A stretch of 64,000 nt of DNA from Pseudokordiimonas caeni (GTDB lineage Bacteria; Pseudomonadota; Alphaproteobacteria; Sphingomonadales; Kordiimonadaceae): the NCBI RefSeq assembly GCF_026719705.1, contig NZ_JAPPRR010000001.1, positions 1,465,255 through 1,529,254 of the forward strand, read 5' to 3'. The position numbers were made by a program, and so were the translations under genes. The notes beneath the pieces are model-generated. The model worked only from the letters and a program-made list of their open reading frames with translations. It ran no database searches and was not told the origin of the DNA. This document shows positions 56,806 to 64,000 of the stretch, in pieces (the first letter of the stretch is position 1; every line of letters begins with the position of its first letter).

Positions 56806-58515
56806 TTACGCTGCGGTCCTCCGCTTGGGGGTCGGTTTGCTTTCGGCGTCAGCCGGGTCGCCATGCTCGTAGGCTTCAAGAAAGGACAGAAGTTCTTCCC
56901 TGTATTCATAATATTTCGGATGCCCGACGAGATCGCGGCGGCGGCGCGGCCGGGGGATATCGATCTCCATGATATTGCCGATCTTGGCGTTCGGGCCGTT
57001 GCTCATCATCACGCAGCGGTCGGCCAGAAGGATCGCCTCGTCCACATCATGGGTCACGCAGATGGCGGTGACCTGCGTGCGCGCCCACACGTCCATCAGC
57101 ACCTCCTGCAACGCCCAGCGGGTGAGGCTATCCAGCATTCCGAAAGGCTCATCAAGCAGCAGCAGCTTCGGCGACAAGGCAAATGCACGGGCGATGCCGA
57201 CACGCTGGCGCATGCCGTTCGACATTTCAGCCGCCAGCTTGTGCATGGCATCGCCAAGCCCCACACGGGCGAGATAATATTCGATCACGTCGCGCTTTTC
57301 CGCCACCGTTGCATGCGGATAGACGCGATTGACACCCAGCGCCACATTCTGGAAGGCGGTCAGCCATGGCATCAGGCTCGGCGCCTGGAACACCACAGCG
57401 CGTTCCGGCCCCGTGGAGATGACCTGACGCCCATCAAGGATCACGCCGCCGGCGCTGATCGAGGTCAGCCCCGCCGCCATATTGAGGACCGTGGACTTGC
57501 CGCAACCCGAATGGCCGATGAGCGTGATGAACTCGCCCTTCTTCATCTTCAGGTCGAAGCCATCGACGATGGTGAGCGGCCCCTTCGGGGTGTCATAAAC
57601 CTTGGAGATTTGCGAGAATTCCACATAGCGGTCAACGCGCGGGCTGGCTGCCGCCTCACGGTATGCTTTAGGTGCCCGGCCAATTTCGATGGGGGCGATG
57701 GTCGGCAGGATGCCCTCGGCCGCTTGCCGTGCGGCGGTCGCACCTTTTTCGGCCTCGATCAGGAAGCTCGTCACTTCAGCCCGAAGTTTCACAAAGCCTG
57801 CGTCATGGTTCATCGCGGACCGCAGCCGCGGGCGCGGGATATCCACCTTGAAAGCAGGCCCGAGCGTGGCTTCAGGCCCCGGTGTCAGCGGGATAATCCG
57901 GTCAGCCAGCAGGATCGCCTCGTCCACATCGTTGGTGATCAGGATCACCGTCTTGCGGTCCTTCGCGCGGATCGCATCCAGTTCGTCCTGCAATTTGGCG
58001 CGGGTGAGCGCGTCAAGGGCGGACAGGGGTTCATCCAGCAATAGGATTTCCGGGTCCATGGCCAATGCGCGGGCCACCGCCACCCGCTGGCGCATGCCAC
58101 CCGAAAGCTCGTGCGGTTTGCGGTCGCGGGCATGGGTAAGGCCGACCATATCGATATAGCGGTCAACGCGCGCCTGCCGGGCCGCCTTGTCTTCGCTGCC
58201 GAAAAGGCTATCGACCGCCAGCGCGATATTGCCCGCAACTGTCAGCCACGGCATCAGCGAATAGTTCTGGAACACCACGCCCCGGTCAGGGCCGGGGCCG
58301 GTGACCGGGGTGCCGTTCATCGTGATGCTGCCGCGTTCGGGCTTCACAAGACCCGAGATCAGCGAGATGAGCGAGGTTTTGCCCGCCCCCGAAAAGCCGA
58401 CGATGGCCAGAAACTCGCCTTCCTCGATGGCAAGGTTGATATCCCGCAGCACGGGCGTACGCCCCCTGCCCTTGCCATAAGAAAAAGCGACGTCCTTGAG
58501 TTCAAGATGTGCCAT
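56806..58515 (-). CDS. Nitrate ABC transporter ATPase, two fused ATPase domains
   Basis: 569-aa cytoplasmic protein with two complete NrtC/D-like ATPase domains. Domain 1: GFSGAGKTS, LSGGMRQRV, ILLLDEP, but ITNDVDEA where the H-loop His is normal. Domain 2: GHSGCGKST, MSNGMRQRV instead of LSGGQ/M, LLLLDEP and an intact VTHDVDEA. A linker of about 60 residues joins them. The two defects fall on the same composite ATP site. ATG 58515 is preferred because GAGGGGG precedes it. It lies between the permease and nasT. Confidence 0.9.
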   Translation of the reverse strand: MAHLELKDVAFSYGKGRGRTPVLRDINLAIEEGEFLAIVGFSGAGKTSLISLISGLVKPERGSITMNGTPVTGPGPDRGVVFQNYSLMPWLTVAGNIALAVDSLFGSEDKAARQARVDRYIDMVGLTHARDRKPHELSGGMRQRVAVARALAMDPEILLLDEPLSALDALTRAKLQDELDAIRAKDRKTVILITNDVDEAILLADRIIPLTPGPEATLGPAFKVDIPRPRLRSAMNHDAGFVKLRAEVTSFLIEAEKGATAARQAAEGILPTIAPIEIGRAPKAYREAAASPRVDRYVEFSQISKVYDTPKGPLTIVDGFDLKMKKGEFITLIGHSGCGKSTVLNMAAGLTSISAGGVILDGRQVISTGPERAVVFQAPSLMPWLTAFQNVALGVNRVYPHATVAEKRDVIEYYLARVGLGDAMHKLAAEMSNGMRQRVGIARAFALSPKLLLLDEPFGMLDSLTRWALQEVLMDVWARTQVTAICVTHDVDEAILLADRCVMMSNGPNAKIGNIMEIDIPRPRRRRDLVGHPKYYEYREELLSFLEAYEHGDPADAESKPTPKRRTAA

Positions 58516-58526
58516 TTTCCGCCCCC

Positions 58527-59615
58527 TCACCGCTGTGCCCGGCTGGTGACCAGCGCTTCAAAGGCGAGCATCAGGCGGTCCAGCAGGAAGCCGATGATGC
58601 CGATCGTGAAAACGGCGACCATGATACGCGCGAGCGAGCTGGATGACCCGTTCTGGAACTCATCCCACACGAATTTGCCAAGCCCCGGATTCTGGGCCAG
58701 CATTTCGGCGGCGATCAGAACCATCCAGCCAACCCCCAACGAGAGCCGCATGCCGGTGAAGATGAACGGCAGGGCCGACGGCACGATCAGCTTGCGCACC
58801 TGCACACCGGGTGACAGCCGTAGCACGCGGCCGACATTCAGGAGGTCCTTGTCGATCGAGGCCACCCCCATCGACGTATTGATCAGGGTCGGCCAAAGCG
58901 AGCAGAGCGTGACGGTGATGGCGGAGGTGAGGAACGCCTTGTCGAACAGCGGATCATCGCTCACATAAAGCGCACTCACCACCATCGTGACAATCGGCAG
59001 CCAGGCCAGCGGCGACACGGGCTTGAAAATCTGAACCAAAGGATTGATCGCTGCGTTCATCGCGGGCGACAGGCCGCCGACGATGCCGACGGGTACGGCC
59101 ACCAGCGTGGCGAGCAGGAAGCCCATGAAAACGGTCTGTATGCTCGTCCATATCTGGTCAAAATAGGTCGGCTTGCCAGTATAGGGATGGATTTTCGGCT
59201 CGTAAGTCGGGTCTTCGGCGACCCGCACCTCGTTCCGCGCCCGCTGGCGCTCGTAGAAAGCTTCCGCTTTCTCGCGTTCCGCCATGTGGCTGTCCACAAG
59301 GCCGCCGAAGGCTTCGGCCACCTGCGCCGGCCCCGGGATCGCCCCGAGGCTTGTATCCACCTTCGGCGCCATCTGGGCCCACAGCCCGAGAAAGAGGACG
59401 ATCGACGCGAGCGGAATGCCAAGGCCGCGCCACAGGGCTTTGAGTTGTGCCGAGGGATCCTCGCCGTTCGCCAGCCGCAACATCGGGGTGACCCAGCCAA
59501 AGCCGAAGATGGAGATATAACCGTCAATCCGCCCGATGATCAGGCCGCGCTGAGCCTGTGCAGCCTTGCGGGCAGCGCGGGCAAGTTCGGGGTCGTTCTT
59601 GGTTGTTGCGTTCAT
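58527..59615 (-). CDS. nrtB: Nitrate ABC transporter permease NrtB
   Basis: 362-aa inner-membrane permease of the NrtB/SsuC type. After an N-terminal cytoplasmic stretch and a first hydrophobic segment (IPLASIVLFLGLWA), the transport core has about five more TM helices. The coupling-loop region is NVGRVLRLSPGVQVRKLIVPSALPF, and GVGWMVLIAAEML follows. It is one base from the nrtA stop. The extra N-terminal region before the canonical permease is longer than in cyanobacterial NrtB. Confidence 0.92.
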   Translation of the reverse strand: MNATTKNDPELARAARKAAQAQRGLIIGRIDGYISIFGFGWVTPMLRLANGEDPSAQLKALWRGLGIPLASIVLFLGLWAQMAPKVDTSLGAIPGPAQVAEAFGGLVDSHMAEREKAEAFYERQRARNEVRVAEDPTYEPKIHPYTGKPTYFDQIWTSIQTVFMGFLLATLVAVPVGIVGGLSPAMNAAINPLVQIFKPVSPLAWLPIVTMVVSALYVSDDPLFDKAFLTSAITVTLCSLWPTLINTSMGVASIDKDLLNVGRVLRLSPGVQVRKLIVPSALPFIFTGMRLSLGVGWMVLIAAEMLAQNPGLGKFVWDEFQNGSSSSLARIMVAVFTIGIIGFLLDRLMLAFEALVTSRAQR

Positions 59616-59616
59616 G

Positions 59617-61020
59617 TCAGTTGCCTCCCGCTCGTACAGGGGCCGCGTCGTCCTTCAGGCCGATGCTGAATTTGCGCAGGTAGGCCGTCGGCGCTTTGCC
59701 GTTGAAGGCGATGCCATCGATGAAATGGGTCTGCGGCGGCCGGTAGCCGTCTGTGTCCCACGGAAAATCCTCTTCCAGTGCCTTGCCTTCCTGCACCAGC
59801 AGCCGGGCGGCTTTCAGGTAGATTTCAGGCTGATAGACCTTGCGGGCGACCTCGTCGTACCAGGCATCGGGCTTCGCTTCCCCGACCTGGCCCCAGCGGC
59901 GCATCTGGGTGAGATACCAAACAGCGTCGGAATAATAGGGATAGGTCGCAAAGTAGCGGAAAAAGACGTTGAAATCGGGTACATCGCGCTTGTCACCCTT
60001 TTCATATTCAAACGTCCCGGTCATCGAATTGGCGATGACGGCGGCATCCGCCCCCACATAGGCGGGCTTTGCCAGCATCTTCACCGCTTCCTGCCGGTTG
60101 GCATTATTGTTTGCATCCAGCCACATGGCTGCGCGGATCAGCGCCTTGACGACAGCGAGATGCGTGTTCGGATATTTCTTCGCCCACTCGGCCGAAACGC
60201 CGAACACCTTTTCCGGGTTGTTCTTCCAGATTTCATAATCGGTGACGACCGGCACGCCGACGCCCTTGAACACCGCCTGCTGGTTCCAGGGCTCGCCCAC
60301 GCAATAGCCGAAGATGGTGCCCGCCTCCATCGTCGCCGGCATCTGCGGCGGCGGGGTCACGGAGAGCAGCACTTCGGCGTCCGTCGTGCCTGTCACATCG
60401 CCCGTCGTATAATAGCCCGGATGGATGCCGCCAGCGGCGAGCCAGTAGCGCAGTTCATAATTGTGGGTCGAAACGGGAAAGACCATGCCCATCTTGAAAG
60501 GCTTGCCCTCGGCCCGGTACTGCTGGACCACCGGCTTCAGATAATCCGCCTTGATCGGATGCACGGGCTTGCCGTCAGCCCCTATGGGGACATGCTTCTT
60601 CATCGCAGCCCACACCTCGTTCGACACGGTGATGCCGTTGCCGTTGAGGTCCATCGAAAAGGCGGTGACGATATCGGCCTTGGTGCCGAAGCCAATGGTG
60701 GCGCCGAGCGGCTGGCCCGCCAGCATGTGGGCGCCGTCAAGCTCGCCCGAGATCACGCGGTCCAGGAGCACTTTCCAGTTGGCCTGCGCCTCAAGCGTCA
60801 CATAAAGCCCCTCGTCTTCAAAATAGCCAAGCTCGTAGGCCACCGCGAGGGGGGCCATGTCGGTCAGCTTGATGAAACCAAGGGTCAGGGTTTCCTTCTC
60901 CGGCCAGAGATTGTCCGCCGCTGCCGGCAGCCCGAAGCCGCAAACAAGGGCCGCGAGCGCCGCAACGCGGCGGCATGTGCTGGCAATCCGTTTGCTGATG
61001 TCAGTCGTTTTTCCTTGCAT
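59617..61020 (-). CDS. nrtA: Nitrate/nitrite ABC transporter substrate-binding protein NrtA
   Basis: 467-aa exported binding protein. A signal peptide of about 35 residues ends near LPAAADN. The NrtA/CmpA fold motifs [54 protein letters not shown] and [12 protein letters not shown] are clear. It is the first gene of the nrt operon, preceded by a sigma-54 promoter and hairpin leader. Confidence 0.93.
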   Translation of the reverse strand: MQGKTTDISKRIASTCRRVAALAALVCGFGLPAAADNLWPEKETLTLGFIKLTDMAPLAVAYELGYFEDEGLYVTLEAQANWKVLLDRVISGELDGAHMLAGQPLGATIGFGTKADIVTAFSMDLNGNGITVSNEVWAAMKKHVPIGADGKPVHPIKADYLKPVVQQYRAEGKPFKMGMVFPVSTHNYELRYWLAAGGIHPGYYTTGDVTGTTDAEVLLSVTPPPQMPATMEAGTIFGYCVGEPWNQQAVFKGVGVPVVTDYEIWKNNPEKVFGVSAEWAKKYPNTHLAVVKALIRAAMWLDANNNANRQEAVKMLAKPAYVGADAAVIANSMTGTFEYEKGDKRDVPDFNVFFRYFATYPYYSDAVWYLTQMRRWGQVGEAKPDAWYDEVARKVYQPEIYLKAARLLVQEGKALEEDFPWDTDGYRPPQTHFIDGIAFNGKAPTAYLRKFSIGLKDDAAPVRAGGN

Positions 61021-61081
61021 CCTATCCTCCGAAAGCCTTGTCTCTGCCTCGAATGATCGATGCGTCGATCAGCCGGAGGCC

Positions 61082-61129
61082 AAAAGCCGCTGCCTTCATG
61101 CGGGCGAGCCCGGCCAGAAGCTTGCAGCG
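61082..61129 (-). terminator. Leader terminator upstream of nrtA
   Basis: Stem CGCTGC / GCAGCG (61124-61129 with 61088-61093) holding an inner CGGG-CTCG-CCCG hairpin, followed on the minus strand by GCTTTT. It lies 61 bp before the nrtA start and could attenuate the operon. Confidence 0.55.
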
Positions 61130-61137
61130 ATGTCTTT

Positions 61138-61180
61138 CGACCCTCCGTTGGATCGGAAACCTGGTACGCCTTCATCGGCG
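61138..61180 (-). promoter_or_regulatory. Probable ANTAR-binding hairpin pair in the nrtA leader
   Basis: Minus-strand RNA would form CGCC-GATGAA-GGCG (61180-61167) and then CGATCC-AACGGA-GGGTCG (61155-61138). Both have 6-nt loops with G at position 4. The second has the consensus A at position 1; the first has G there, a deviation. The pair lies between the predicted start of transcription and the terminator-like hairpin. Confidence 0.6.
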
Positions 61181-61197
61181 ACCGACAGGCAGCAAGC

Positions 61198-61213
61198 AGC
61201 AAAGCGCGTGCCA
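61198..61213 (-). promoter_or_regulatory. Sigma-54 promoter of nrtA
   Basis: TGGCACGCGCTTTGCT on the minus strand fits the -24/-12 consensus TGGCACG-N4-TTGCW at every fixed position. The predicted start of transcription is near 61187, some 170 nt before nrtA. Confidence 0.8.
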
Positions 61214-61540
61214 AGGAACCTGCCCGTCATGGCGCCCGAAGGTGTCGACTGTCAGGGCTAAGGCATAGAAATCGCAGCCGCCTGCGGGTTTCCTTGCTGC
61301 AGAGCAACGCAAAAATTGTTTCTATATTCCCGAAAGGAATGGCCGATGGGGCGGTTTCGCCTCGAATTCGACCTGCGTTTCATGTTGCAGCGCATCTATT
61401 TTATTGACTATTTTTTGTTCATTGATTATTTTTTAATCATTGTGACCAGCTTCAATCGACGCCACCGCGTAACGGGCGGCATGCTGGCAGACGGCAGAAT
61501 CGCAGGGCTTCGGCGCCATAATCGGCCATCAGGCCTCGCA
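61214..61540. other. Divergent control region of nrtA and nirB
   Basis: A gene-free region between two divergent sigma-54 promoters. It contains an AT-rich patch (61397-61440) with the imperfect palindrome TGATTA-N5-TAATCA at 61423-61439 and a short palindrome TTGCT-N4-AGCAA at 61294-61307. Enhancer (NtrC-type) sites and a DNA-bending site are expected here, but none could be assigned with confidence. Confidence 0.5.
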
Positions 61541-61556
61541 TGGCATGCTCCTTGCT
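61541..61556 (+). promoter_or_regulatory. Sigma-54 promoter of nirB
   Basis: TGGCATGCTCCTTGCT differs from TGGCACG-N4-TTGCW at one position and has exact GG-N10-GC spacing. The predicted start of transcription is near 61567, 24 nt before the first leader hairpin. Confidence 0.78.
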
Positions 61557-61590
61557 GATCTTGACCGGTACAGGCACCCGATTTGCCACC

Positions 61591-61626
61591 GACCCAACGG
61601 CGGGTCATTTCAGGATAACGACGTCC
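61591..61626 (+). promoter_or_regulatory. ANTAR (NasT) target: two hexaloop hairpins in nirB leader
   Basis: Hairpin 1 is GACCC-AACGGC-GGGTC (61591-61606). Hairpin 2 is GGAT-AACGAC-GTCC (61613-61626). The linker is 6 nt. Both loops have A at position 1 and G at position 4, the known ANTAR recognition pattern. Hairpin 2 shares 61617-61626 with the left arm of the following terminator, so the two structures exclude each other. Confidence 0.78.
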
Positions 61627-61666
61627 AGGGCCACAGCCATCAGGCTGGCGGGCGGATGTCGTTTTT
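61617..61666 (+). terminator. Attenuator terminator in nirB leader
   Basis: Arms AACGACGTCC (61617-61626) and GGATGTCGTT (61654-61663) pair over 10 positions with one G-T pair, enclose a small inner hairpin (AGCC-ATCA-GGCT) and run into a five-T tract. It lies 52 bp before nirB. Confidence 0.75.
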
Positions 61667-61718
61667 CACCTCCCCCTCCTTCCACCGGCACCCCTGGACC
61701 AGCCAAGTGGAAGCGACC

Positions 61719-64000
61719 ATGACAAAGTCCAAGAAACCCAGACTGGTGATTGTCGGCAACGGCATGGCCGGCATTCGCACGCTCGAGGAACTGTTGAAGC
61801 GCGCGCCGGATACCTATGATGTCACGGTGTTCGGGCAGGAGCCGCGCCTCAATTATAACCGCATCATGCTGTCACCCATCCTCGCGGGCGAGAAAGCCTA
61901 TCAGGACATCATCCTCAACGACTGGGACTGGTACGAGGCCAACAATATCCGCCTGCATGCGGGTGACCCTGTCATCGGGATCGACCAGAAGCACGGCTTC
62001 GTATTCTCGGCCGCCGGCCGCAAGGTGCCCTACGACAAGCTGTTGCTCGCCACAGGCTCAGAACCCATCGTCATTCCCGTCCCTGGCCACAAGAAAGAGG
62101 GCGTCATCACCTTCCGCGACATGAAGGACGTGGAAACGATGATCGACGGCGCCGGGCGCCTGCAACATGCCGTGGTGATCGGCGGCGGGCTGCTGGGTCT
62201 TGAGGCGGCTTACGGCCTTTCCACACTCGGCATGAAGGTCACCGTGCTGCATCTGGCCCCGCACCTGATGGAACGCCAGCTGGATATCGCCGCCGGCACA
62301 CTGCTGAAGCAGGAGCTGGAGCGGCGCGGACTCGATATCATCCTCGAGGCCGATACCGCCGAAATCACCGGGGGCGATCATGTTGAAGGCGTGACGCTGA
62401 AGGATGGCCGCAGCTTCCCGGCTGATCTTGTCGTGATGGCCGTGGGTATTCGCCCCAACACATGGCTCGCGCGTTCACACGGGCTGGCCACCGGCCGGGG
62501 CGTTCAGGTGGACGATCACATGATCACCTCCAACCCGGATATTCTGGCGATCGGCGAATGTGTCGAGCATCGCGGCCTTTGCTACGGCCTCGTCGCCCCC
62601 ATCTGGGATATGGCACGGGCCGCTGCCGACACGCTCGCCGGGTCGGACGGCAAGGGTTATCAGGGCTCGGCCATCTCCACAAAGCTCAAGGTCACCGGGG
62701 TCGATCTTTTCTCGGGCGGCGATTTCTCGGGCGGCAAGGGCACCGAGGATATCGTGTTCCGCGATGCTGCCCGCGGCGTTTACAAGCGGCTGGTGGTGAA
62801 GAAAGACCGCCTGATCGGCGCCGTGCTTTACGGCGATACGGGTGACGGCCCCTGGTATTTCCAGATGATCAAGGACGGTACCGACATCAGCCCCCTGCGT
62901 GGCACCATGGTCTTTGGTCAAGGCTTCGAGGAGGGAGCGCTTTCCGACCCTTTTAAGGCGGTCGCGGATCTGCCGGCTGACGCCGAGATCTGCGGCTGCA
63001 ACGGCGTTTGCAAAGGCACCATCCAGACAGCCATCACCGAAGGCGGCCTCACCTCGCTTGCCGAGGTGCGCGCCCAAACCAAGGCCTCATCCTCCTGCGG
63101 GTCCTGCACCGGGCTTGTGGAAAAGCTGATCGGCTTCACATTGGGGGATGGCTATGTGGCCGATAGCGGACCGAAACCGCTCTGTGGCTGCACCGCGCTT
63201 GATCACGGCGAGGTCCGCCGGCTGATCGTCGCCAAAGGCATCAAGGATATCCCGAGCGTGTTTCAGGCACTGGAATGGCGCACGCCGGATGGCTGCCATA
63301 CCTGCCGCCCTGCCGTGAACTATTATCTCCTCTGTGCCTGGCCCGGCGAATATCAGGACGACGCCCGCGCCCGCTTCATCAATGAACGCGTCCACGCCAA
63401 CATCCAGAAGGACGGCACCTATTCCGTGGTGCCGCGCATGTGGGCCGGCGTCACATCCGCGAAGGAACTTCGGGCCATCGCCGATGTGGTGGACAAGTTC
63501 AATATCCCGACGGTGAAGGTAACAGGCGGCCAGCGGATCGACCTTCTGGGCATCAAGAAGGATGACCTCACCGCCGTCTGGGCCGACCTGGGCGCCGCCG
63601 GGATGGTTTCAGGCCATGCTTATGGCAAGTCGCTGCGCACGGTGAAAACCTGTGTCGGGACCGACTGGTGCCGTTTCGGCACGCAGGACAGCACCGGGCT
63701 CGGTGTGAAGCTTGAGCATGCCACATGGGGCAGCTGGATGCCCCACAAGTTCAAGATGGCGGTCTCGGGCTGCCCCCGCAACTGCGCCGAAGCCACGATC
63801 AAGGATTTCGGCATCGTCTGCGTGGACAGCGGCTACGAACTGCATGTCGGCGGCAACGGCGGCATCCATGTGCGCGCCACCGATCTTCTCTGCAAGGTCA
63901 CAACCGAGGAAGAAGCCATCGAATATTGCATGGCCTTCATTCAGATGTACCGCGAGGAAGCCTGGTATCTGGAACGCACCGCGCCATGGATCGAGCGGGT
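61719..64000 (+). CDS. nirB: Assimilatory nitrite reductase large subunit (partial, runs off the window)
   Basis: NAD(P)H-dependent sirohaem nitrite reductase, cytoplasmic, reducing nitrite to ammonium. 760 codons are visible with no stop before 64000. In order: FAD/NADH domain (VIVGNGMAGIRTLEELL, VVIGGGLLGLEAAYGL), a BFD-like [2Fe-2S] region (ICGCNGVCKG ... SSCGSCTGLVEKL), a second Cys cluster (LCGCTALDHG, GCHTCRPAV), and the ferredoxin-like plus 4Fe-4S/sirohaem domain with TCVGTDWCRFG and VSGCPRNCAEATIKD supplying the four Cys ligands. ATG 61719 follows GTGGAAG. Expected partner genes nirD and nasA would lie beyond the edge. Confidence 0.95.
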   Translation, partial: MTKSKKPRLVIVGNGMAGIRTLEELLKRAPDTYDVTVFGQEPRLNYNRIMLSPILAGEKAYQDIILNDWDWYEANNIRLHAGDPVIGIDQKHGFVFSAAGRKVPYDKLLLATGSEPIVIPVPGHKKEGVITFRDMKDVETMIDGAGRLQHAVVIGGGLLGLEAAYGLSTLGMKVTVLHLAPHLMERQLDIAAGTLLKQELERRGLDIILEADTAEITGGDHVEGVTLKDGRSFPADLVVMAVGIRPNTWLARSHGLATGRGVQVDDHMITSNPDILAIGECVEHRGLCYGLVAPIWDMARAAADTLAGSDGKGYQGSAISTKLKVTGVDLFSGGDFSGGKGTEDIVFRDAARGVYKRLVVKKDRLIGAVLYGDTGDGPWYFQMIKDGTDISPLRGTMVFGQGFEEGALSDPFKAVADLPADAEICGCNGVCKGTIQTAITEGGLTSLAEVRAQTKASSSCGSCTGLVEKLIGFTLGDGYVADSGPKPLCGCTALDHGEVRRLIVAKGIKDIPSVFQALEWRTPDGCHTCRPAVNYYLLCAWPGEYQDDARARFINERVHANIQKDGTYSVVPRMWAGVTSAKELRAIADVVDKFNIPTVKVTGGQRIDLLGIKKDDLTAVWADLGAAGMVSGHAYGKSLRTVKTCVGTDWCRFGTQDSTGLGVKLEHATWGSWMPHKFKMAVSGCPRNCAEATIKDFGIVCVDSGYELHVGGNGGIHVRATDLLCKVTTEEEAIEYCMAFIQMYREEAWYLERTAPWIER

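Noticed and set aside
59566-61056. 496-codon plus-strand open frame across nrtA
   Set aside because: Antisense shadow of nrtA; His/Arg/Gly-rich with no domain.
61294-61307. TTGCT-N4-AGCAA palindrome as an NtrC enhancer site
   Set aside because: Arms too short and spacing does not match known NtrC sites; kept only as a note in the control-region entry.

Overview
The window looks like a G+C-rich alphaproteobacterial chromosome. The marker families point that way: a Caulobacter-like ceramide gene set, the recG / sdhE / mfd neighbourhood, DUF2336, XdhC, NhaB, an ANTAR-type NasT with NasS, and FlgK/FlgL. The genus cannot be fixed from sequence alone. No rRNA, CRISPR array, transposase or phage structural gene was seen. 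One tRNA (Pro, anticodon TGG) is present.

Layout. 0-9.8 kb: mixed housekeeping genes, namely dps, a GSCFA protein, tRNA-Pro, DUF192, a double cold-shock protein, NhaB, XdhC with a molybdenum-cofactor nucleotidyltransferase fusion, recX and a class V aminotransferase. 10-23 kb: a sphingolipid (ceramide) cluster holding an acyl-ACP/AMP ligase, a CerR-like reductase, a dedicated acyl carrier protein, serine palmitoyltransferase, a Tam41-like cytidylyltransferase, a lipid (ceramide-type) kinase, a DUF2141 protein, an LptF/LptG pair, a MOP-family flippase, a fatty acid hydroxylase and a GNAT-fold ceramide synthase candidate. 23-33 kb: recG, sdhE, mfd, small membrane and redox proteins, NAD kinase and an S10 peptidase. 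33-36 kb: an AT-rich foreign segment with an O-acyltransferase gene bracketed by a 223-bp direct repeat that copies the 3' end and terminator of the neighbouring histidine-kinase gene. 36-47 kb: PAS histidine kinase, DUF2336, flavin reductase, flgL/flgK, an S24 repressor with its own operator, a serine hydrolase, a PhoX-like protein, a pseudouridine synthase and an NsrR-like regulator. 47.8-53.6 kb: a winged-helix / Ser-Thr kinase / TPR membrane protein facing two lipoprotein genes, then a dihaem cytochrome c-rhodanese fusion.

53.6-64 kb is a nitrate/nitrite assimilation locus. One strand carries nrtA-nrtB-nrt(two-ATPase fusion)-nasT-nasS and an outer-membrane porin. The other strand starts nirB, which is cut by the window end. 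Both divergent transcription units have a near-perfect or perfect sigma-54 -24/-12 element. Each is followed by hexaloop hairpins of the kind bound by ANTAR proteins and then a Rho-independent terminator. The inferred logic is nitrogen limitation (NtrC/sigma-54) for initiation, and nitrate/nitrite sensing by NasS-NasT for read-through.

The observations most worth a second look are the paired sigma-54/ANTAR leaders, the Tam41-like enzyme plus lipid kinase plus LptFG/flippase inside the ceramide cluster, the repeat-bracketed acyltransferase insertion, the ATPase fusion with complementary degenerate sites, and the DNA-binding kinase-TPR fusion.
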